DNA of 9,768 nt, taken from positions 1 to 9,768 of the forward strand of contig DAHVAE010000025.1 of assembly GCA_027314795.1 (NCBI GenBank), given 5' to 3'. The stretch comes from Candidatus Saccharimonadota bacterium (GTDB lineage Bacteria; Patescibacteriota; Saccharimonadia; Saccharimonadales; UBA4665). How positions within the stretch are numbered: the stretch's first letter is position 1; the number at the start of each line of letters is the position of its first letter. This document shows positions 5,630-9,768 of the stretch, one piece after another. The notes below the pieces were generated by a model that worked only from the letters and a program-made list of their open reading frames with translations, was not told the origin of the DNA and made no database searches. The position numbers were made by a program, and so were the translations under genes.

Positions 5630-6930
5630 ATAGGCCAGATTCGTTTGTGTTTAAATACTACGTCTTTGATCAAGATCTAAAGACCCTAGAGCTTAAGTAT
5701 GGTTTTTCTAATGGGCTGGAGTTTACTGAGATCTATTATTTTGATTTTGATTTCGTGGATTATAACGATAAACAGCTGAATAGAGCTTTAGAGCATCTGC
5801 TGTTTATGGCCGGTGTGTCTTACTTTAAAGCTTACACCTCAGATCTTGTGAGTGTATCTAAAGGCAGTTTATCTAAGAATGAGGCTAAGTTTTATGCCAA
5901 GACTTATGAAAAGGGCTTAGGTGAATTTTGGTATGTTAACGGCCTTGACCCAAATACTAAGATAGAGTTTAAGTCTAATGTCAGGCATAAAAAAAGGCTA
6001 AAAAGTGGCAAACACGAGGGATTATTAGTTGGCATAGGTGGTGGTAAAGATTCGTTAGTAGTCGCTGAAGCTTTAAAAGAACAAGGCGTAGACTTTATGA
6101 CCTGGAGCTTAAACCACCGGCAGCAATTGGAGCCACTGGTTAATAGACTAGAGACTAGACATGCTTATGTCGATCGAACAATTGACCCTAAGCTGCTTGA
6201 ACTAAATAAGACAGGCGTATTTAACGGACATATACCTATATCTGCAATCATTGCCTGTGTTGGCGTAGTGGTAGCTATTTTAACCGGCCGACGTGATGTG
6301 GTCGTCGCTAACGAACAAACTGCAAGCGAGCCCAATTTACATATCCAGGGAGTAGATATTAACCATCAGTATTCTAAAAGTCTAGAGTTCGAAAAAGACT
6401 TTCAAAAACTCCTTAAAGTTAGTTACGGCAATACCTTAAGATACTATTCATTTATTAGGCCGTTATCTGAACTCTTTGTCGCTGAGATATTTTCTAAACT
6501 TGGTTTTGATAAATATAGCGGTGCCTTTAGCTCCTGTAATCGGGCATATACGCTTAATTCTCGTCATATGTATTGGTGTGGTGCGTGTCCAAAGTGCGCC
6601 TTCGTTTTTATGATACTCACTCCCTTTATTGATCAAGGCAAATTAAGAGATTTATGGAAAGGCAAGCTACTACTGCTTGAGCCAGACCTTGAACAGACCT
6701 ACAGGCAACTGCTTGGTATTGAAGGCACAAAGCCAATGGATTGTGTTGGTGAGATAAAAGAAGCTAGATCGGCTATGAGGATGTGCTCAAAGATTTACCC
6801 AGAGCTTGCAAGTAAGTATAAGTTTGACTTGCCTGAAGATTATGATTACCGAAAAGTAAGTGATAGCAGTATGCCTAAAGATATCCAGAAAATATTCAAT
6901 AACTTTATTTCAAAATATACAAAAATCTGA
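5626..6930 (+). CDS. murL: UDP-MurNAc-L-Ala-L-Glu epimerase (MurL)
   Basis: A 434-residue protein with an N-terminal domain (1-125, containing MAGVSYFKAY at 61-70) and an ATP-pyrophosphatase-like loop GIGGGKDS (136-143). Later come NGHIPISA (200-207), ANEQTASEPN (228-237), and SSCNRAY with WCGACPKC (302-324) bringing Cys304, 318, 321 and 324 together. These match the MurL family, described in Xanthomonas oryzae, which uses ATP to epimerise the terminal L-Glu of UDP-MurNAc-L-Ala-L-Glu to D-Glu. This bypasses glutamate racemase (MurI) or D-amino-acid transaminase. The 4-bp ATGA overlap with murD implies translational coupling and stoichiometric production; this context strongly supports the call over other PP-loop enzymes such as tRNA thiolases or asparagine synthases. 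It ends with TGA, 26 bp from the convergent folD. I am confident of the family and fairly confident of the reaction. Confidence 0.87.
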   Translation: MNRPDSFVFKYYVFDQDLKTLELKYGFSNGLEFTEIYYFDFDFVDYNDKQLNRALEHLLFMAGVSYFKAYTSDLVSVSKGSLSKNEAKFYAKTYEKGLGEFWYVNGLDPNTKIEFKSNVRHKKRLKSGKHEGLLVGIGGGKDSLVVAEALKEQGVDFMTWSLNHRQQLEPLVNRLETRHAYVDRTIDPKLLELNKTGVFNGHIPISAIIACVGVVVAILTGRRDVVVANEQTASEPNLHIQGVDINHQYSKSLEFEKDFQKLLKVSYGNTLRYYSFIRPLSELFVAEIFSKLGFDKYSGAFSSCNRAYTLNSRHMYWCGACPKCAFVFMILTPFIDQGKLRDLWKGKLLLLEPDLEQTYRQLLGIEGTKPMDCVGEIKEARSAMRMCSKIYPELASKYKFDLPEDYDYRKVSDSSMPKDIQKIFNNFISKYTKI

Positions 6931-6956
6931 ATATAACTAACCGTGTTGATGCGTTA

Positions 6957-7769
6957 TTAATAATGCTTAGCCATTCTTCTTGCCGCAATGATTACGTTTT
7001 CAAATAAGGCACAGACAGTCAGTGGTCCCACGCCGCCTTTTTTAGGTGTGATTGTTAAATCATCACGCATGTAGACTGAGCCGTCGACATCACCAACGGT
7101 CTTACCGTCTTCACTGGCAACACCTGCATCAACAACGACAGCACCTTTTTTGATCATATCTGGATAAAGTATGGCTGGGCTACCGGTAGCCGTAATAATG
7201 ACGTCAGCTTTAGTAGTTACTTCAGCTAGGTCGGTTGTTGTCCGGTTGGCGACTTTGACGTTAATATCACTACTTTTTAGTATTCGCTCAAGCGGTTTAC
7301 CAACCAATTTACCCTTGCCTATCAAAAGCACTTCTTTACCCAATAGATCAATGTTATAACCAGCTAGTAACCACATAATGGCCATGGGTGTTGCTGGTTC
7401 AAACTTAGAGTTGACGCCAAGAGCATCGACATCTTTAGCCGGATTTACTTTGTTGACTAGTTCATCAGTCTTACTTGGATCTTCAATGGGCAGTTGAATA
7501 ATTATGCCATCGACGCTGCTGTCCTTATTTAAATCTTCAAGTTTAGATATAACCTCATTTTGTTTAAGATTATAAACATCGACATCAATACCAATGTCTA
7601 AGCCGTATTGTCTTTTTAGTTTGATGTAGACATTTATTACCGGATTATCAACAGTGACGATAATGGCTAGTTTGGGTCGTTTCTTAGTAGTTGAAACCAA
7701 TGACCTAACTTCTCTAACCTGGCGTTCCTTAATAAAACTGGCAAGTTCACTGCCGGATAACATTTTCAT
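6957..7769 (-). CDS. folD: Bifunctional methylene-THF dehydrogenase / methenyl-THF cyclohydrolase (FolD)
   Basis: FolD interconverts 5,10-methylene-, methenyl- and 10-formyl-tetrahydrofolate with NADP(H), supplying one-carbon units. The 270-residue protein has Tyr48 and Lys52 in YIKLKRQYG (catalytic Tyr50/Lys54 of the E. coli enzyme), DGIIIQLPI (87-95, Gln92), KDVDAL (112-117, Asp115), GKGKLVGKPL (151-160) in the dinucleotide-binding domain, DAGVA and GGVGPLT (245-251). It is slightly short at both ends. Three variants deserve note: PCTP is EPATP (124-128), PGGVGP is KKGGVGP (243-249), and DVGIN is DAGVA; the catalytic Lys and Asp are kept, so activity is expected. It converges with murL and diverges from the GH25-like gene. 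A TACAAT box ends 8 nt before the ATG, so the mRNA is probably leaderless. A second ATG two codons in is equally possible as the start. Confidence 0.92.
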   Translation of the reverse strand: MKMLSGSELASFIKERQVREVRSLVSTTKKRPKLAIIVTVDNPVINVYIKLKRQYGLDIGIDVDVYNLKQNEVISKLEDLNKDSSVDGIIIQLPIEDPSKTDELVNKVNPAKDVDALGVNSKFEPATPMAIMWLLAGYNIDLLGKEVLLIGKGKLVGKPLERILKSSDINVKVANRTTTDLAEVTTKADVIITATGSPAILYPDMIKKGAVVVDAGVASEDGKTVGDVDGSVYMRDDLTITPKKGGVGPLTVCALFENVIIAARRMAKHY

Positions 7770-7777
7770 GTTAGATT

Positions 7778-7783
7778 ATTGTA
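7778..7783 (-). promoter_or_regulatory. -10 box of folD, leaderless arrangement
   Basis: The minus strand reads TACAAT (5/6) and then 8 nt before ATG. The start site should fall on or within 2 nt of the start codon. The -35 region is poor (TTCATG at about 17 nt). Confidence 0.5.
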
Positions 7784-7810
7784 TCTTAAATCCTAGACAG
7801 CATGAAGTTA

Positions 7811-7835
7811 AAGGAGATATGATTGGCTTATGATG
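7811..7835 (+). promoter_or_regulatory. Ribosome binding site and mini-frame before the GH25-like gene
   Basis: AAGGAG (7811-7816) lies 13 nt from the ATG at 7830, longer than usual. A 4-codon frame (ATG at 7819, coding Met-Ile-Gly-Leu) ends in a TGA overlapping that ATG, so coupled re-initiation is possible. The sequence ATGATG at 7830-7835 offers two adjacent starts; the first is taken here. Confidence 0.4.
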
Positions 7836-8567
7836 GTTAAAAGGGCTTGGTTGTTTTTAGTTAGCTTTGTTATTTGCTCTTTGTTTATTTCTCCGAGTGT
7901 CTACGCAGATAACCAAACAGTAACAGATATATCCTGGCCTAATTGCAAGGAAAAGCATTTAAACGTAACAGCTCTTGGAATTGTTGGCGTAAACGGTGGC
8001 TTGAGTTTTAGAGCTAATCCATGTTTAAACGATCAGACTCTTTTATTTCACAATCAATACGCTCTTTACTTAAATACAGGCTACCCGGGTAAAAGCTATG
8101 GATTAAGGTATGTACATTCACCGCTGAACTGTCGGCCTGTAAATCTAGACTGTTTGGCATATAACTACGGTTATAATGCAGCGCTTTATTCCATAAAGTA
8201 TGCTAACACCCAAGCGGCACATAGCTTTGTTTGGTGGTTGGATGTTGAAACTGATAATAGCTGGACGACTAATTATAACCAAAACATCTATGCTCTTATT
8301 GGCATGATCTACGGATTAAAAAATAATGAAATAAGACCAACTATAGGAGTCTATTCATTTCCTCAGCAATGGCAAGTTATTACGGGGGGCTGGAAGGTCA
8401 ATCTGCCAACATGGGTAGCCTCCGGTTCACAAAGTAAAAAAACTGCACTTTCTTATTGCCTTAAATCATATAATGGTAGCCCAGTTTGGCTAAGCCAGTA
8501 TACAACCAGCCTAGATTATAACTATAATTGCTTACCAAACTTAGTTAATAAATTTAAGATAAGATAA
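7830..8567 (+). CDS. Secreted GH25-like (glycoside hydrolase family 25 related) protein
   Basis: A 245-residue exported protein. Residues 3-26 form a signal peptide (Lys-Arg, a hydrophobic core, likely cleavage after SVYA). The mature part opens with TDISWPNC (32-39), followed by GIVGVNGG (50-57) and NPCL (63-66), ALYLNTGYPG (78-87), YNYGYNAA (111-118), WWLDVET (135-141) and IGVYSFPQQW (172-181). This order matches GH25 lysozyme-like domains common in secreted actinobacterial proteins. Asp33, Asp138 and Glu140 sit where GH25 acidic catalytic residues are expected, so muramidase activity on peptidoglycan is plausible but unproven. Six cysteines remain after cleavage (39, 65, 101, 108, 210, 234), suggesting three disulfides. 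It is divergent from folD. For a host-attached bacterium living on actinobacteria, a wall-degrading or wall-binding exoprotein would make sense; this is inference. Confidence 0.8.
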   Translation: MMVKRAWLFLVSFVICSLFISPSVYADNQTVTDISWPNCKEKHLNVTALGIVGVNGGLSFRANPCLNDQTLLFHNQYALYLNTGYPGKSYGLRYVHSPLNCRPVNLDCLAYNYGYNAALYSIKYANTQAAHSFVWWLDVETDNSWTTNYNQNIYALIGMIYGLKNNEIRPTIGVYSFPQQWQVITGGWKVNLPTWVASGSQSKKTALSYCLKSYNGSPVWLSQYTTSLDYNYNCLPNLVNKFKIR

Positions 8568-8577
8568 TCTGGTAAAT

Positions 8578-8598
8578 ACTCTACATTTTTGTTAGAGT
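8578..8598 (+). repeat. Short hairpin between the GH25-like gene and the tRNA
   Basis: ACTCTA (8578-8583) pairs with TAGAGT (8593-8598) around a 9-nt loop, followed by only three T in total. It could be a weak terminator or a processing signal just upstream of the tRNA. Confidence 0.3.
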
Positions 8599-8610
8599 TT
8601 ATCGAGACAA

Positions 8611-8686
8611 GGGCCGTTAGCTCAGTTGGTAGAGCAGGGGCCTCTTAAGCCTCTTGTCGTGGGTTCGAGTCCCACACGGCCCTCCA
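8611..8686 (+). tRNA. tRNA-Lys (anticodon CTT)
   Basis: A complete 76-nt cloverleaf. The acceptor GGGCCGT (8611-8617) pairs with ACGGCCC (8676-8682); the D-stem is GCTC/GAGC; the anticodon stem is GGGGC/GCCTC around CTCTTAA, giving anticodon CTT; the T-arm is GTGGG-TTCGAGT-CCCAC. CCA (8684-8686) is encoded. It reads AAG lysine codons. The discriminator base at 8683 is T, whereas bacterial tRNA-Lys normally has A. Confidence 0.95.
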
Positions 8687-8702
8687 AAAGTTGCTAACAG
8701 AT

Positions 8703-8783
8703 GAGAATTAGTCCCTAAGTTGTAAATGTTGTTCTTAGAGCTTCATTCGTATCTGATAAAAAGTTCGAGTCCTTGATGGTGTA
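8703..8783 (+). pseudogene. Possible decayed tRNA copy
   Basis: Just downstream of tRNA-Lys the sequence GTTCGAGTCC recurs at 8763-8772, exactly 100 nt from its place in the tRNA (8663-8672), followed by TTGATGG, which resembles a lysine-tRNA T-arm and acceptor. The flanking T-stem keeps only 3 of 5 pairs. TTAG and AAGTTG near 8708-8722 vaguely resemble a D-arm. No acceptor stem can form, so if it is a tRNA it is dead. Confidence 0.3.
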
Positions 8784-8792
8784 TGCTATAAT
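8784..8792 (+). promoter_or_regulatory. Extended -10 promoter of the deoxyribonucleotidase gene
   Basis: TGC followed by a perfect TATAAT (8787-8792). The -35 region is poor. The start site should be near 8799, leaving a leader of about 5 nt before the ATG at 8804 and no space for a Shine-Dalgarno sequence. Confidence 0.65.
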
Positions 8793-8803
8793 CCCTCTCT
8801 GTT

Positions 8804-9394
8804 ATGAAGAAGGAATCTGTAGCGATTGATTTAGATGACGTATTGGCAGCGCATGTGGAGTCCTTTGTTGAGTTTAGTAATGCAAATTATGGAACTAGCT
8901 TAGGAGTTGAAGATTACAGTGACCATTGGGCTGACCTTTGGGGAGTTGAGCACGATGAACTTGAAAGACGCGCAACTGAATTCCACATTCCGGAAACTGT
9001 AGCTGCTTTCGAAGTTAAGGAAGAAGCTAAAACTGCTCTTCAGAAACTTAGTGATGGCCATGACTTATATATAGTTACGGCGCGAAGCTTACACCTTGTG
9101 GATACGACTATCGATTGGGTTAACAAACACTTTGCAGGATTATTCAAGGACACCCACTTTGTGCCTATATGGGAGCCAAGCAATACAATTACAAAAGCTG
9201 ATATTTGTAGACAAATAGGAGCAAGCTGTTTAATAGATGATTTAGCAAGACATTGTAACGTCGCTGTTCAGGGTGGAATTAAAGCAATCTTATTCGGTGA
9301 TTATGCATGGAATCGTAATGAAGAAATCGTTGATGGAGTAACTCGCTGCAAAACTTGGGATGATGTATTGAGTTATTTCGGAATAGACTCTTAG
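8804..9394 (+). CDS. HAD-family 5'(3')-deoxyribonucleotidase-like phosphatase (NT5C type)
   Basis: A 196-residue haloacid-dehalogenase-fold protein expected to dephosphorylate (deoxy)nucleoside monophosphates. Motif I is IDLDDVLA (8-15) with nucleophile Asp9 and general acid Asp11; motif II is VTAR (91-94, Thr92); the motif III lysine is Lys131 (ITKADIC); motif IV is LIDDLARHC (143-151) with Asp145 and Asp146 for Mg2+. The small helical cap is at about 16-75. Length fits the bacterial and phage NT5C group. It is a single gene with its own extended -10 promoter and nearly leaderless start, placed directly after the tRNA and between two short sequences that echo the tRNA 3' part, so acquisition by insertion is possible. 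The phosphatase family is clear; the substrate is inferred from overall motif arrangement. Confidence 0.82.
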   Translation: MKKESVAIDLDDVLAAHVESFVEFSNANYGTSLGVEDYSDHWADLWGVEHDELERRATEFHIPETVAAFEVKEEAKTALQKLSDGHDLYIVTARSLHLVDTTIDWVNKHFAGLFKDTHFVPIWEPSNTITKADICRQIGASCLIDDLARHCNVAVQGGIKAILFGDYAWNRNEEIVDGVTRCKTWDDVLSYFGIDS

Positions 9395-9434
9395 CTAAAA
9401 GCTACGATAAACAAACCGCAACTCCCTTGTATTT

Positions 9435-9466
9435 TTGTCGCAGTAAAGTCTACGATGGCCCTCCAA
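9435..9466 (+). repeat. Sequence echoing the 3' end of tRNA-Lys
   Basis: TTGTCG (9435-9440), 16 unrelated nt, then GGCCCTCCAA (9457-9466). In tRNA-Lys the same two blocks occur at 8654-8659 and 8678-8687 separated by 18 nt. The 10-nt identity covers the acceptor end plus CCA. It could be an att-like remnant, a decayed tRNA end or chance. Confidence 0.35.
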
Positions 9467-9494
9467 TTTGGTAATATATAACCACAGTAACTCC

Positions 9495-9500
9495 TAAGGA
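9495..9500 (+). promoter_or_regulatory. Shine-Dalgarno of the HD-domain gene
   Basis: TAAGGA lies 6 nt before the ATG at 9507 and fixes that start. Confidence 0.55.
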
Positions 9501-9506
9501 TTGTCG

Positions 9507-9768
9507 ATGTCCCGACTTGATGATTTAAGTAAACAAGTAGAAAAGCTTTATAACGATAAATTGGACGGCAGAGAAGACTGGGCAGACTGGCTTTATCCTA
9601 ACCACGTCGTTATTGTGGCTCGAAACGCCAAAAAGATAGCCAAGCTTAAAGGCGCAGACGTTGAGCTTTCACAAGTTGCAGCTTTGCTTCATGATGTAGC
9701 CGACTTTAAAATGAAACGCGCTAATCCCAAACATGAAGAAGAAAGTCTTAAAACTGCTCGTGAAGTTA
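9507..9768 (+). CDS. HD-domain hydrolase, partial (C-terminus outside window)
   Basis: An open frame of 87 codons runs to the right edge. The protein shows the first half of an HD metal-dependent phosphohydrolase: YPNHVVIVARNAKKIA (30-45) with His33 as first metal ligand, and VAALLHDVADFKM (57-69) with the His62-Asp63 doublet; His76 and the EEESLKTAREV helix follow. The C-terminal metal-binding Asp would lie beyond the window. This layout resembles the short uncharacterised HD proteins related to COG1418 rather than the long relA/SpoT enzymes. The substrate cannot be told; nucleotides are typical for the fold. It follows the deoxyribonucleotidase by 112 bp, which hints at shared nucleotide metabolism, but it has its own ribosome binding site and the gap carries the tRNA-like repeat, so co-transcription is uncertain. 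Confidence 0.8.
   Translation, partial: MSRLDDLSKQVEKLYNDKLDGREDWADWLYPNHVVIVARNAKKIAKLKGADVELSQVAALLHDVADFKMKRANPKHEEESLKTAREV

Noticed and set aside
5626..6930. Reading the GGGKDS protein as a tRNA thiolase or asparagine synthase
   Set aside because: The length, CxxCxxC cluster and 4-bp overlap with murD fit MurL much better.
1..9768. CRISPR array, insertion sequence or recoded TGA
   Set aside because: No regularly spaced repeats, no transposase and no terminal inverted repeats are seen; TGA ends murD and murL cleanly.

Overview
The window looks like a piece of a small bacterial genome of the Patescibacteria (CPR) type, most likely a Saccharibacteria relative. The indications are indirect: AT-rich DNA, short intergenic spaces, promoters placed almost on top of start codons, a pyruvoyl-dependent arginine decarboxylase, a MurD/MurL pair, a secreted GH25-like protein of a kind otherwise typical of actinobacteria, and stand-alone receiver-domain proteins. 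TGA is used as a normal stop (murD and murL both end with it), which argues against the SR1/Gracilibacteria code. The lineage call is inference; no rRNA or ribosomal protein is present to settle it.

Left part (1-2400, minus strand). A three-gene operon reads right to left: a 382-residue protein with several hydrophobic segments, a pyruvoyl-dependent arginine decarboxylase that would make agmatine from arginine, and an unrecognised protein cut by the left edge. A good promoter lies at 2368-2396, and an intrinsic terminator hairpin sits between it and the first start codon. The leader is therefore either an attenuator or a small RNA of roughly 70 nt.

Middle (2400-4320, plus strand). Two paralogous single-domain response regulators, about half identical, flank a small secreted or anchored protein, a leader-like RNA with mutually exclusive hairpins ending in a terminator, and a short tail-anchored protein whose reading frame looks damaged. 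No histidine kinase is in the window.

Cell-wall pair (4322-6930, plus strand). murD and murL overlap by 4 bp. MurL has the GGGKDS loop and a cysteine cluster. Together they give the L-glutamate route: MurD adds L-Glu to UDP-MurNAc-L-Ala and MurL epimerises that residue to D-Glu, so no free D-glutamate is required.

Right part (6957-9768). folD runs on the minus strand, convergent with murL and divergent from a secreted GH25-like protein with six mature cysteines. A tRNA-Lys(CUU) follows, then a HAD-family 5'-deoxyribonucleotidase, and finally an HD-domain hydrolase cut by the right edge. Short sequences resembling the 3' part of the tRNA recur on both sides of the nucleotidase gene, which may mark an old tRNA duplication or an insertion. 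Several genes (the 88-residue protein, murD, folD, the nucleotidase) have -10 boxes only 7-15 nt from the start codon, suggesting leaderless or very short-leader mRNAs.
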